From a virus, in IMG/VR virus record IMGVR_UViG_3300045972_000131, positions 1-32,154 of that record: a DNA stretch of 32,154 nt, one strand, 5' to 3'. Shown in pieces: positions 14,847 through 21,859 of the stretch. The notes beneath the pieces are model-generated. The model worked only from the letters and a program-made list of their open reading frames with translations. It made no database searches and was not told the origin of the DNA. The stretch's first letter is position 1, and every line of letters starts with the position of its first letter. The position numbers were made by a program, and so were the translations under genes.

Positions 14847-15046
14847 GGTAAATTTCCTTTAAGTCGAAGTGAGAGGTAGTGCGCGTAAATCACGCCGGCG
14901 ACCGGATGTCCGATCTGGGCGTCGTTTGCGATCTTTGCCAATCCGAGTGGGCTAGAATCCAGCCTGATTGCGTAGTTGTAGATGTGTTCAACAGCCAGCG
15001 ACCAAGCGCGTTGTGTCTCGATTGAATCAAAGGGCATGCTGGCCAT
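14843..15046 (-). CDS. Small array protein 7 (67 aa), divergent member
   Basis: The start at 15046 (MASMPFDSIETQRAW) overlaps the preceding stop (TAATG). The end of the protein, ANDAQIGHPVAGVIYAHYLSLRLKG, aligns with the ADALAGDERA..YW.EF.RLRMT ending of the other array members, so it is a divergent copy with an extra short tail. It is helical throughout. Its function is unknown. It is the last member of the overlapping array in transcription order. Confidence 0.7.
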   Translation of the reverse strand: MASMPFDSIETQRAWSLAVEHIYNYAIRLDSSPLGLAKIANDAQIGHPVAGVIYAHYLSLRLKGNLP

Positions 15047-15264
15047 TAGGTTGTCATCCTCAGTCTCATGAACTCTGTCCAGTAATGGACGGCACATGCA
15101 TCGCCGGCTATTGCATCACGCCGAGCCATCTCAATTTCTTCGGCAATGGGTACGGAAGTATCGGCGTACCACGTGGCCGACTCATACGGATCGGTACGAG
15201 CTGCGTTGACGCATGCTCGGTGCCAGATCTCTATAAGGTCCGGGATTTCATCGGAGTCATTCAT
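15046..15264 (-). CDS. Small array protein 6 (72 aa)
   Basis: The start at 15264 (MNDSDEIPDLIEIWHRACVN) overlaps the previous stop by ATGA. The pattern is the array consensus: an acidic N-terminus, a helix with W..AC.NA, a Tyr/Trp-rich middle (TWYADT), then EMARRDAIAGDACAVHYWTE and the RLRMTT ending. The upstream part of the open frame is the neighbouring gene read out of frame. The function is unknown. Confidence 0.72.
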   Translation of the reverse strand: MNDSDEIPDLIEIWHRACVNAARTDPYESATWYADTSVPIAEEIEMARRDAIAGDACAVHYWTEFMRLRMTT

Positions 15265-15467
15265 CCCGTCATCCTCAGCCTCACGAACTCCGTCCAGTAA
15301 CGGATGGCGCGCTCGTCGCCGGCCAGTGCGTCGGCCTGGCAACGTTCCTGTTCCTCGTACAGACCAGCTCCGTCGCCGGCATACCACTTGCCGATCCTGA
15401 AATACATTTGGTCTCCGACATTTGCGCAGGCGTCGCGCCAAAGATCGTTAAGCTCATCAGTGGTCAC
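15261..15467 (-). CDS. Small array protein 5 (68 aa, GTG start)
   Basis: The start is a GTG at 15467 that overlaps the preceding TGA as GTGA. The protein reads (M)TTDELNDLWRDACANVGD, KWYAG, then QADALAGDERAIRYWTEF and RLRMTG. It is closely related (about two thirds identical by eye) to the next upstream gene, clearly a recent tandem duplicate. It is small, helical and probably soluble. The function is unknown. Confidence 0.72.
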   Translation of the reverse strand: MTTDELNDLWRDACANVGDQMYFRIGKWYAGDGAGLYEEQERCQADALAGDERAIRYWTEFVRLRMTG

Positions 15468-15670
15468 GTCGTCATCCTCAGTCGCGTGAACTCAGTCCAG
15501 TACCGCTGCGCGCGCTCGTCGCCAGCCAGTGCGTCGGCCTGGCATAGCTGCTGTTCGTTGAAGGACGATACGTCCGTACCGCTGTACCACTTGCCGATGT
15601 TGTAATGCTTCCTGTCCCCAACGTTTGCGCAGGCTTGACGCCAAAGATCGTTAAGCTCATCAGTGCTCAC
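15464..15670 (-). CDS. Small array protein 4 (68 aa, GTG start)
   Basis: The start is a GTG at 15670 in a GTGA overlap. The sequence STDELNDLWRQACANVGDR, KWYSG, then QADALAGDERAQRYWTEF and RLRMTT is the sister copy of array protein 5. Differences concentrate in the middle (residues about 20-42), while both ends are conserved. That would be expected if the ends form the common fold and the middle contacts different partners; this is inference. Confidence 0.72.
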   Translation of the reverse strand: MSTDELNDLWRQACANVGDRKHYNIGKWYSGTDVSSFNEQQLCQADALAGDERAQRYWTEFTRLRMTT

Positions 15671-16029
15671 GTCGTCATCCTCAGCGCCAGGCGCTTCACG
15701 ATGATCCGCTTCAGCGTGCCGGTGGGCGTCGGGTTCGCCAGCGTTGCAGCGATCCATGCGTCGGGGTCTTTCATGAAGTACCGGCGCATGTTGCTCTTGC
15801 CGTTCACGTCGAGAATCGCCTGATACCAGAGGCTCTGTGCTTCGTTCAGGCTTGTTGGCCAACTTGGGTAGAGCTTGCGCATTTCTTTCAGCGTTATTTC
15901 TTTCGTGAGCATGTCTGACCACATGGCTTGCGCTATGTGGTCAGTCTTGCCGTGGTCCCTTGGGGCAGGGCGAAGTTTCATGTCGTATATCAGCTTGTTT
16001 TCCAGGTTCACTATGTCCGCGTCATTCAT
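15667..16029 (-). CDS. Small array protein 3, longest member (120 aa)
   Basis: The ATG at 16029 shares one base with the previous stop (TGATG). A GTG three bases upstream (16032) is the alternative and would match the GTGA overlap used by its neighbours. The N-terminal two thirds is unrelated to the other members (LRPAPRDHGKTDHIAQAMWS, then LYPSWPTSLNEAQSLWYQA). Only the end (LKRIIVKRLALRMTT) shows the array signature, with a second conserved feature in the DNA around the stop. It may be a fusion of another small phage gene with the array ending. Confidence 0.68.
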   Translation of the reverse strand: MNDADIVNLENKLIYDMKLRPAPRDHGKTDHIAQAMWSDMLTKEITLKEMRKLYPSWPTSLNEAQSLWYQAILDVNGKSNMRRYFMKDPDAWIAATLANPTPTGTLKRIIVKRLALRMTT

Positions 16030-16229
16030 CACGTCGTCATCCTCAGTCTCATGAACTCGTTCCAATAACGAAGTCCGCGCCTGCTACCGGCTGCGGCATC
16101 GGCTTGGCACTGCTTTATTTCTTCCGAGACTCTGTAGTCATAGCTCAAGTAAAAACCGCCGAGATGCGTGCTGTCGCCGACGTTCCGGCAGGTCGTGTCC
16201 CAGAGCATCATTAGGTCGTAGTCCGTCAC
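16029..16229 (-). CDS. Small array protein 2 (66 aa, GTG start)
   Basis: The start is a GTG at 16229 overlapping the previous TGA (GTGA). The protein reads (M)TDYDLMMLWDTTCRNVGD, an aromatic middle (GGFYLSYDYR), then QCQADAAAGSRRGLRYWNEF and RLRMTT. It is clearly related to array proteins 4, 5 and 6. The function is unknown. Confidence 0.72.
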   Translation of the reverse strand: MTDYDLMMLWDTTCRNVGDSTHLGGFYLSYDYRVSEEIKQCQADAAAGSRRGLRYWNEFMRLRMTT

Positions 16230-16444
16230 GTCGTCATCCTCAGCGCCATGTACTTCGCCACGTACTTCAGTGCGCGCTCGTTGCCAGTTGCGGTGTCCTC
16301 GAACGCGGCGTTCATGTCGTCGAGGGTGGTCGGAGCACGTTCGTGGTGGCAGTACCATAGTGCTCGGTCATAGTTCGGCGGGGCCAGTGACAGGCATAGA
16401 GCTCGCCAACGATCTGCCCGAGGCTGGTCTACGCTGTCGTCCAT
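16226..16444 (-). CDS. Small array protein 1 (72 aa)
   Basis: The ATG at 16444 shares one base with the stop of the MoxR-type gene (TGATG), so the array is translationally coupled to the ATPase. The protein contains WRALCLSLAP, ALWYCHHE, then AAFEDTATGNERALKYVAKY and ALRMTT, the diverged array pattern. It may be a small partner or substrate adaptor for the ATPase, inferred only from position and coupling. Confidence 0.7.
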   Translation of the reverse strand: MDDSVDQPRADRWRALCLSLAPPNYDRALWYCHHERAPTTLDDMNAAFEDTATGNERALKYVAKYMALRMTT

Positions 16445-17424
16445 CACATCGCAATGTGCGCGTTGTCGATGCCCCACTTGATGAACGCTTTCGTCGATGC
16501 CGATTCCGGGGTCTGGCGCAGCGCGTCGCGCACCATCACGACCTGATACTCGACCGGCATGCGGGTCACGTACTTCATGATCCGGTCGAAGGTGTCTTTC
16601 TTCGACTTCGAGCCGAGAGCCGTCGATAGAGCGTAGAGCACGGCCGGCGATGTTGGCACTGGTACGCCGTCAGGGTCCAGCATGATCTGGTCGACGCTTG
16701 GCAGCTCGCGGTAGACGCGCGCGAAGGCCACGTACTCAGCCGCGGCGCCCTCACCGACGGTACCTTTCAGCAGCTCGAACTCGGTGTCCTTGTCGAGCCC
16801 GCTGTCGTGGATCTGACCGGCGAATGCCCAGCTGCGTGGGTTCGGCGAGCTGCGTGCGCTGGTATCAAGCGCGTGCAGCAGATTAGGGCGGAAGCGCATG
16901 AAACCGATCATCTCGGTCGGCTGCTTGTTGTCCATCGCCCATGCACACCAGTCGTCCAGGCTGACCTCCAGGTCGCAGTGGATGAAGCGTGCGGACAAGG
17001 CGACTGGCATGCGGTTCACCACCGAGCGGTCGCTTTCGCGGTTGCCGGCTGCGATGATGTGCCAGCCCTCGGGCAGCGTGTAACTGCCGATCTTGCCGGT
17101 GAGGGTCAACTGCATGGCAGCAGCTTGGGTAGCGGGTGCGGCGCTGTTCATTTCATCCATGAACAGGATGCCTTTACCCTTGGTTGGCAGCTCACTGTCG
17201 CGGAAGAACACCATCGTCTTCGACTTGGCGTCCGGCATTGGGAAGCCCTTGATGTCGGTCGGGTCGCGCAGGGCCATGCGGAAGTCGATCAGTTCGAGAC
17301 CGTCTTCGGTGGCGATGTCTGCAACGATGTCGGATTTGCCAATGCCAGGCGCGCCCCATACAAACGCTGGGCGATTCACTGACATCAGATAACGAAGGGA
17401 GGCTTTAAGTTGGCTTGGGCGCAT
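16444..17424 (-). CDS. MoxR-type AAA+ ATPase (326 aa)
   Basis: Walker A GAPGIGKS (24-31), Walker B LFMDEMN (D90, E91), sensor 1 IAAGNRE and the arginine-finger segment ALSARF place it in the MoxR branch of AAA+ proteins. The segment DPTDIKGFP, typical of MoxR ATPases and their relatives, follows Walker A. Such ATPases form hexamers and act with VWA-domain partners in chaperone-like remodelling. Here the VWA protein is encoded 3 kb downstream on the same strand, with the small-protein array and two Gly-rich genes between. The start has CCAGGA upstream. The 530-bp leader contains long RNA hairpins that may control it. Confidence 0.9.
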   Translation of the reverse strand: MRPSQLKASLRYLMSVNRPAFVWGAPGIGKSDIVADIATEDGLELIDFRMALRDPTDIKGFPMPDAKSKTMVFFRDSELPTKGKGILFMDEMNSAAPATQAAAMQLTLTGKIGSYTLPEGWHIIAAGNRESDRSVVNRMPVALSARFIHCDLEVSLDDWCAWAMDNKQPTEMIGFMRFRPNLLHALDTSARSSPNPRSWAFAGQIHDSGLDKDTEFELLKGTVGEGAAAEYVAFARVYRELPSVDQIMLDPDGVPVPTSPAVLYALSTALGSKSKKDTFDRIMKYVTRMPVEYQVVMVRDALRQTPESASTKAFIKWGIDNAHIAM

Positions 17425-17564
17425 GACTATTCCTGGTGGATTGAGATGGATTGAGGTTAATTAAAGCTGATCGACTCGCTTCTCATGAAGCTGAGTTTTG
17501 TTCGACCCCGAGAGACAGGAGTTAGAGCGTTTTGCAGCGGGGCTAAACCACTGCGTCGAATCGA

Positions 17565-17656
17565 CCAACAGAAAAGCGATTCCCTGCTTCCAGCTTCCAG
17601 CGTTTTTAAGCCAGGGAATTGAACCCTTCGTTTAACGGGAATCGCTTATCTGTTGG
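17565..17656 (-). ncRNA. Long hairpin 1: 20-bp stem, 52-base structured loop
   Basis: The arms 17565-17584 and 17637-17656 pair over 20 positions with a single A/A mismatch. The loop can form a further stem (TTGAAC with GTTTAA around CCTTC). The strand is not certain because a hairpin is symmetrical, but all flanking genes are on the minus strand. It carries a GGTTCAATTCC string on the minus strand that resembles a tRNA T-loop, but no tRNA cloverleaf can be built. Confidence 0.5.
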
Positions 17657-17785
17657 CCCTACCCCGAAGGGCAAGACCGAGATTCTGTGCCGCTACTCTC
17701 CCGGCTGGTCACGCCCACATTGACGCGCTGTTGCTTGCCCGCAGGCTCACGCTGTGAGAGGACGTGTACACGTTGCTCGACTGAC

Positions 17786-17883
17786 CAACAAAGAGATCAC
17801 CTGATCGGTTTTCTGCACTGACATGCAGGCTTCGCCGGTGTCAGCCGACCGCGCAAACTGCGCGTCAAATGATCTCTTTGTTG
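17786..17883 (-). ncRNA. Long hairpin 2: 14-bp stem, 70-base branched loop
   Basis: The arms 17786-17799 and 17870-17883 are perfectly complementary over 14 bp. The loop holds further hairpins: CTGCA/TGCAG (or CTGACA/TGTCAG as an alternative) and CGCGC-AAACT-GCGCG. Both long hairpins begin with GACCAACA on the plus strand, suggesting common origin by duplication with changed stems. A structured non-coding RNA or leader element is likely. Confidence 0.5.
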
Positions 17884-17955
17884 ACCCTCGATCTATTGAG
17901 AATCGAACTGTATCTAAAATAGATCGTAGAGTGCAAGCTAACGATCTATATCGGA

Positions 17956-18129
17956 TTACCCGCGTTGATTGTCCAAATCTATCAGCTCAATGCGCAGGTA
18001 ACGCGCTTGCTGCTGATAGTGCTTCTGGTTGGCCTCAGCGGCCCTGATGGCTTCCGCTTCGTTCTCGGCATAGCGCACTGCCCAGAGCAGCTGGCGCTCT
18101 ACCCAGGCCCGCCTAAGCAGCCTGAACAT
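17956..18129 (-). CDS. Small helical protein (57 aa)
   Basis: The start at 18129 (MFRLLRRAWVERQLLWAVRY) has AGG 6 bases upstream and overlaps the preceding gene by 17 bases. The protein is a single long amphipathic, partly coiled-coil helix (AENEAEAIRAAEANQKHYQQ), ending in LIDLDNQRG. The family is a common type of short phage protein without known function. It is the last gene before the 531-bp structured region. Confidence 0.65.
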   Translation of the reverse strand: MFRLLRRAWVERQLLWAVRYAENEAEAIRAAEANQKHYQQQARYLRIELIDLDNQRG

Positions 18130-18322
18130 CGGACACCTGGGCAAAAGGAAGGGTGTCACCGGCTTCGCGGCTGGCGATGAACTTGTCGGCTTCGTTATCG
18201 AAGTCATCAGCAGTCATCAGCTCGCCGACTGCGGCCATGTCAGCGGCGAAAGCATCGCGCAGCGCGACATAGCGCTTGGCGTTGAGCATGGTCAGCTCGT
18301 GGAGGGTAGGAGGGAGCAGCAT
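18113..18322 (-). CDS. Small hypothetical protein (69 aa)
   Basis: The start at 18322 (MLLPPTLHELTMLNAKRYVA) follows AAAAGGAAACACC, the same ribosome-site sequence used by the next gene upstream. The protein is helical and acidic in the middle (MTADDFDNEADKFIASREAG). No family is recognised. Confidence 0.65.
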   Translation of the reverse strand: MLLPPTLHELTMLNAKRYVALRDAFAADMAAVGELMTADDFDNEADKFIASREAGDTLPFAQVSDVQAA

Positions 18323-18333
18323 GGTGTTTCCTT

Positions 18334-18552
18334 TTAGTGAGTGTGAACTGCGGTCGTCACAACTGTGGTTGTGGTTGTGGTGGTCTGCCGAGCACGAGGC
18401 GGACGAACAAACGCGTATGGATTCAGTTCCGTCTTCAACTGATCGAGGGTGCGGCGATCTGTTAAGCCCAGGTAGTTGACGTTAAGGTGCGATAACCCTG
18501 TATGAAGGGCGGTTGCCTCGGCCTCGGTTAAATGGAGATGGACAGTGCGCAT
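18334..18552 (-). CDS. Small hypothetical protein with Thr-rich tail (72 aa)
   Basis: The start at 18552 (MRTVHLHLTEAEATALHTGL) is preceded by GAAAGGAAACACC. The N-terminal half looks like a compact helical domain. The C-terminus is a basic stretch followed by a run of Thr and Val (RQTTTTTTTVVTTAVHTH). The Thr run comes from a short GT-rich tandem repeat (18361-18382 on the plus strand). The function is unknown. Confidence 0.65.
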   Translation of the reverse strand: MRTVHLHLTEAEATALHTGLSHLNVNYLGLTDRRTLDQLKTELNPYAFVRPPRARQTTTTTTTVVTTAVHTH

Positions 18553-18563
18553 GGTGTTTCCTT

Positions 18564-18827
18564 TCATTGGCAGCGGAGAAAAAAGTGGATGGCGGGTTTG
18601 ACTTCGTTGTAAGCGATCTGCACTTCGGCGGGGATTGGTTTCTTTGTCTCGACGAAGTTCTCTTCGGCGCGGGCGAAGTAGATTGGGCTTTGGTAGATGT
18701 CGTGCGTGGCTCTGTCTAACGTCGTTATCATCTTCCAGTCGCCGTCGTCCGTCGTGATGTACGTGGCGACATCGACATACTCGTCGTCCTGATACTGGAC
18801 TTCGATCGGCACGACTGAGGTGATCAC
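18564..18827 (-). CDS. Small acidic hypothetical protein (87 aa, GTG start)
   Basis: The GTG start at 18827 overlaps the stop of the DUF2591-like gene (GTGA). The protein is acidic at its N-terminus (QYQDDEYVDVATYITTDDGD) with mixed alpha/beta character. The stop at 18564 is followed at once by the ribosome site of the next gene. No family is recognised. Confidence 0.65.
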   Translation of the reverse strand: MITSVVPIEVQYQDDEYVDVATYITTDDGDWKMITTLDRATHDIYQSPIYFARAEENFVETKKPIPAEVQIAYNEVKPAIHFFLRCQ

Positions 18828-19150
18828 GTCAGCTCGTCGGGGATGTCGACTTCATCACCCAACTTGCTGGCGACGTAGCAGCGCATGGCTGCGATGAGCG
18901 GTGTTGGTCCAGTTGAAAGCTGCACATGGCAGACACCGTTAAAGACAAACCCGACATACAGATCTCGCTGCTCTTCCTTAAAGCTAATCTTTTCACGCTC
19001 GATGATCGGGCCACCTTGCGCCCAGTCCGTCGAAGACGATACCGGGTAGCCTAAGCGGAAGTCATGCAGCCACTGGTTCGGCTGTTTTCTTGCCAGCGCC
19101 ACCGCGTAATCAAGCCGTGGGCCGATCAGATTACTGACGACGATTTTCAT
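18824..19150 (-). CDS. DUF2591 / NinX-like phage protein (108 aa)
   Basis: The pattern is diagnostic of DUF2591: an N-terminal LDYAVALARKQ, the central STDWAQGGPIIEREKISF, and the C-terminal TPLIAAMRCYVASKLGDEVD with a PDEL end. This family includes NinX of lambdoid phages and is widespread in proteobacterial phages, with no established function. The start at 19150 overlaps the preceding stop (ATGA). It supports a proteobacterial host. Confidence 0.88.
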   Translation of the reverse strand: MKIVVSNLIGPRLDYAVALARKQPNQWLHDFRLGYPVSSSTDWAQGGPIIEREKISFKEEQRDLYVGFVFNGVCHVQLSTGPTPLIAAMRCYVASKLGDEVDIPDELT

Positions 19151-19290
19151 GCTTCGAATCTCCGAAGCGTAATTCGGTGGGCGAACTCGCGGCCGCGGTC
19201 GTAGCTGTCGGCCAGGTCGAGGTCAAAGTAGTGCTGCGTGAGGGCGTTGCGGAACTGCCAGACGCCCAGTAGAAAAGCTTTGATCTTCAT
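19147..19290 (-). CDS. Small phage protein, FLLGV..FR...yD.GRE.AHR type (47 aa)
   Basis: The start at 19290 (MKIKAFLLGVWQFRNALTQH) has GAGGA upstream and overlaps the preceding stop (ATGA). The sequence YDRGREFAHRITLRRFE at the C-terminus belongs to a small family I have seen repeatedly in phages of Burkholderia, Pseudomonas and relatives. The function is unknown. The longer open frame upstream is a shadow of the 51-aa gene. Confidence 0.75.
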   Translation of the reverse strand: MKIKAFLLGVWQFRNALTQHYFDLDLADSYDRGREFAHRITLRRFEA

Positions 19291-19442
19291 TGCAGATCCT
19301 CGATCACTTGATGGCCCAGCTCGATGCTGCGGTCTTCGACACGTCCTGGGCTGGCGTTGCGCAGTTCTTTCGGCGTCCAGAGGATCACCGCCCATCCTGC
19401 GGAACGCAGTTCTTGAACTGCCTTGCGTTGTTCGGGAGTCAT
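19287..19442 (-). CDS. Small phage protein, VEDR.IELG type (51 aa)
   Basis: A short gene starting at 19442, two bases after the primase stop, and ending in an ATGA overlap with the 47-aa gene. The protein, MTPEQRKAVQELRSAGWAVI through TPKELRNASPGRVEDRSIEL to a VIEDLQ end, is of a common phage type (FTPEEL....P..VED..IE.GW..I). The function is unknown. The family match and perfect overlap make it a safe call despite the length. Confidence 0.75.
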   Translation of the reverse strand: MTPEQRKAVQELRSAGWAVILWTPKELRNASPGRVEDRSIELGHQVIEDLQ

Positions 19443-19444
19443 TT

Positions 19445-21799
19445 TCATTTCGATACCACCTTCAGTTTAGGTTTCGTTGTGACCATCTTGCCTGGGCTGA
19501 TGGTGTCGGCGTATTCCGGGAAGCGTGCCGTGTCTTTCCAGTCAACGCGCAGGCCGTACACAGCCTTTGTGTCGACCCAGACCTTTATGGTGTGGATACG
19601 ATGGTGCTTCAGCAGACTGGTGAACTTGTTCGGGCTGGCCGGCATGCCGCCGACAGCATAATCGAACAGCGTGCGCAGCTCGTCCCTGGAGATATTGCAG
19701 GCGCCGTCCTTCGTGCGGGCAATGACTGACTTCAGCACATCGACGTAGTTCTCGACTTTGTTGAACTCCATCTGATTGCCCTGATACGCCGTGGTGGTCG
19801 GCAGCAGGTCGACGAAGAACTCGAAATTCCCTTCAATCAGCGCCGAGCCTACCGTGTCGATCGAGGACTCGGAGATGCTGATCATGTTGTTGCGGTCAGT
19901 TGACTCAATCGGGGTGCCCGCTGCCTCTGCGTCGACGACCAGCGTCATCAGGTAGTCGTGAAACGCCTGCAGCTCCTTGGGGATGAGCACTTCGACCTCG
20001 GCCTGCGTGATGACCAGCTTGTTGGGCTGGTAGGCGCCGACGTTAAAGCGCCGGTCTTCCTTGTCGATGGCAACCGGGTCGCTCTTGTTAGAGGCGAAGA
20101 TCCAGTTGGTGTAGTTGCGCGCCTCGTAGGCTGGCATGCGCATGACGCGGATGGTGACGTTCTCTTCAGTGATGAAATTGAACAGCTTGGCCATGACGCC
20201 GCGTTCGTTGAGCATGGCCTTGGCCTGCATCTCGTCGACGAAGACCACGAAGCACTTCTCCATGAACCCGTTGTAGGGTTCATTGAATTCTTCCATCCGG
20301 CGCATCGCGGTTTGTGCCTGGCCAAACAGCGGGCGGATGATCTTGTTGGCAAGGATGCCCTTGCCGGTGCCTTGGGTGCCGTGTAGTACCCATGAGGTCT
20401 TGGTGCGGTCGCGGTTCTGCAGGATGTACGCGACCCAGTTGAGAAAGTGATCCGTGATCGCCTGGTTGGAGCCGAGCGCGTGGTGGATCACCTTCAGGAT
20501 TGTCTTCGGGCACGCAGTGACCTTCTTCAGCGGTGCCTGCATATAGACAGTGGGCTGGAACAGGTTGACGGACTTGTTGGCGACATCGACGCGCACATTG
20601 TCCTTCGGGTCGAACATCAGGTCCCACTCAGGGATGAAGTCACCGAGGGGCATGCCGTGCTGCTTGGCGAAGTGACGGACCTGGGTTTCGTTGCGGGCTT
20701 CATTTAGCTCCAGCACGTCTGTCTGGGCGTCGTGGGTGCCTCTCCAGTACGCGCCTGTCTTGCGGTCGCAGAACGCCAAGTACGTGACGCCTTGGCTGCT
20801 GACCCGCACAGCCTGCTGAGTCAGTTGTTGCCAGTATTCAGGCAGCAGGTCCTTGGTGACGTAGGTCGGCTCGCCCTTGAAGTTCTGGATGTAGTCAGGG
20901 TTGTCTTCCGGGTGGAAGTAACCCCAGCTGTCCCCGCCGTTGAGGTTGAAGTACACGAAACCACGTTCGATCTTCATGTCGCTGACGATGCAGCTGTCGG
21001 GCTTCAACATGACTTCCATGTTGCCGTGCATCTTGTAGGTCGTCTTGCGGTCGGGGAAGCCGAGCGCGGAGCGCAATTCATTGATGCGCTTGGCGGTGAG
21101 TTCCCGGTTCTGCGCAGTGGAGTTGATGGTGCCTGGCACGATCAGTGTCTCGGACGATTTGCGCACGTAAGCGATGCGGGGACCTTTGATCGGATTCTTC
21201 ACGCCTTTGAGTAGCGGCGGGGCGATGTACAGCAGCTTGTCGTTCTGGCAGGCTGAGATGTCCAGTGGCCACGAGATTGCGTTGCCGGTCTTGGTGAGCG
21301 ACATCGCATCCTTCAACATGGACACGGTGTGATTCAGTTGCACCAGCCACTGCTTGATGAGCGGGGCAGCGAGGGGTTTGTCGAGGCGCATGAAGACATG
21401 TGCGCGCAGGTCCTTGTTCTCGATGCCATATGACGCTGACCACTGCACGACGTAGCTGATGTCTTCAAGCCGGATGGCTTTCAGGAAGTCATCTATGGTT
21501 GAGACGTTGGGTACGCCGTCGACATCGAGCACGATCCAGTCAGACACGGCGTTTGAGTCAGTGGTCCCGGCGCGGGATTCACTGACCAGGGAGCGAGTGG
21601 GGTTTCCTTTAACGAGACAGTGGCCGAGGGCAGCGTGCTTGGTGAGCAGCGCAGCCATGTCACGCAGGTCTTTGGCGTCCTCTTCAATACTGGTGACTTC
21701 GTAGGCGTTGGGGTAGGACGATTTCTTGATGGTGCCGTCGCTTTGTTTGGTGAAGGATTTGGTGAGCGGCACAGGGGCTTGCAGGAAGGTGAGCCTCAT
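19445..21799 (-). CDS. Primase-helicase, PrimPol-like N-terminus and SF3/D5-like helicase (784 aa)
   Basis: The N-terminal third resembles an archaeo-eukaryotic-type primase: WIVLDVDGV (D92, D94) and, 40 residues on, LRAHVFMRLD with H134, fitting the DxD and sxH motifs. The C-terminal half is a superfamily 3 helicase of the D5/DUF5906 kind: Walker A GTQGTGKG (474-481), Walker B VVFVDEMQ (518-525) and a polar sensor motif WIFASNK. It should both prime and unwind DNA at the phage fork together with the family A polymerase. It is preceded by the best promoter in the window, at about 60 bases. Confidence 0.9.
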   Translation of the reverse strand: MRLTFLQAPVPLTKSFTKQSDGTIKKSSYPNAYEVTSIEEDAKDLRDMAALLTKHAALGHCLVKGNPTRSLVSESRAGTTDSNAVSDWIVLDVDGVPNVSTIDDFLKAIRLEDISYVVQWSASYGIENKDLRAHVFMRLDKPLAAPLIKQWLVQLNHTVSMLKDAMSLTKTGNAISWPLDISACQNDKLLYIAPPLLKGVKNPIKGPRIAYVRKSSETLIVPGTINSTAQNRELTAKRINELRSALGFPDRKTTYKMHGNMEVMLKPDSCIVSDMKIERGFVYFNLNGGDSWGYFHPEDNPDYIQNFKGEPTYVTKDLLPEYWQQLTQQAVRVSSQGVTYLAFCDRKTGAYWRGTHDAQTDVLELNEARNETQVRHFAKQHGMPLGDFIPEWDLMFDPKDNVRVDVANKSVNLFQPTVYMQAPLKKVTACPKTILKVIHHALGSNQAITDHFLNWVAYILQNRDRTKTSWVLHGTQGTGKGILANKIIRPLFGQAQTAMRRMEEFNEPYNGFMEKCFVVFVDEMQAKAMLNERGVMAKLFNFITEENVTIRVMRMPAYEARNYTNWIFASNKSDPVAIDKEDRRFNVGAYQPNKLVITQAEVEVLIPKELQAFHDYLMTLVVDAEAAGTPIESTDRNNMISISESSIDTVGSALIEGNFEFFVDLLPTTTAYQGNQMEFNKVENYVDVLKSVIARTKDGACNISRDELRTLFDYAVGGMPASPNKFTSLLKHHRIHTIKVWVDTKAVYGLRVDWKDTARFPEYADTISPGKMVTTKPKLKVVSK

Positions 21800-21859
21800 A
21801 CGGAACTTCCATTCATAGCGGTCTTTCGGGTGGTGTGGGGGCGGCTGGCGGGAGAAACG

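Larger units (their letters stand above)
17425..17955. other. Gene-free 531-bp stretch with strong RNA secondary structure
   Basis: No convincing gene lies here. It is the leader of the MoxR-type ATPase on the minus strand. It holds, from right to left: three copies of TAGATCG in either orientation (17889-17947), a 14-bp-stem hairpin (17786-17883), a 12-base perfect palindrome ACGTGTACACGT (17762-17773), a small CTCAC-GCT-GTGAG hairpin (17746-17758), a GCCCT...AGGGC hairpin with a 7-base loop (17656-17672), a 20-bp-stem hairpin (17565-17656), and a 9-bp bulged hairpin (17474-17496). The minus strand has a possible weak promoter near 17.93 kb (TTGCAC with no good -10). Confidence 0.6.

Noticed and set aside
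15053-16247. CRISPR-like array from the repeated gtcatcctcag sequence
   Set aside because: The repeats lie at the junctions of overlapping protein genes about 200 bases apart and encode the conserved RMTT ending, and there are no spacers of uniform length.
17474-17502. Plus-strand rho-independent terminator (bulged hairpin followed by TTTTG)
   Set aside because: No plus-strand transcription is expected here and the T run is short; on the minus strand there is no T tail. It is kept only as part of the structured leader.
17565-17656. tRNA gene suggested by GGTTCAATTCC on the minus strand and CTA/CAT loops on the plus strand
   Set aside because: No 7-bp acceptor stem, D arm or proper anticodon loop with T33 could be assembled. 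The 20-bp stem is incompatible with a cloverleaf.
17823-18047. Plus-strand 74-residue frame across the second long hairpin
   Set aside because: It has no ribosome site, crosses a strong RNA stem, and overlaps the 57-aa gene on the opposite strand.
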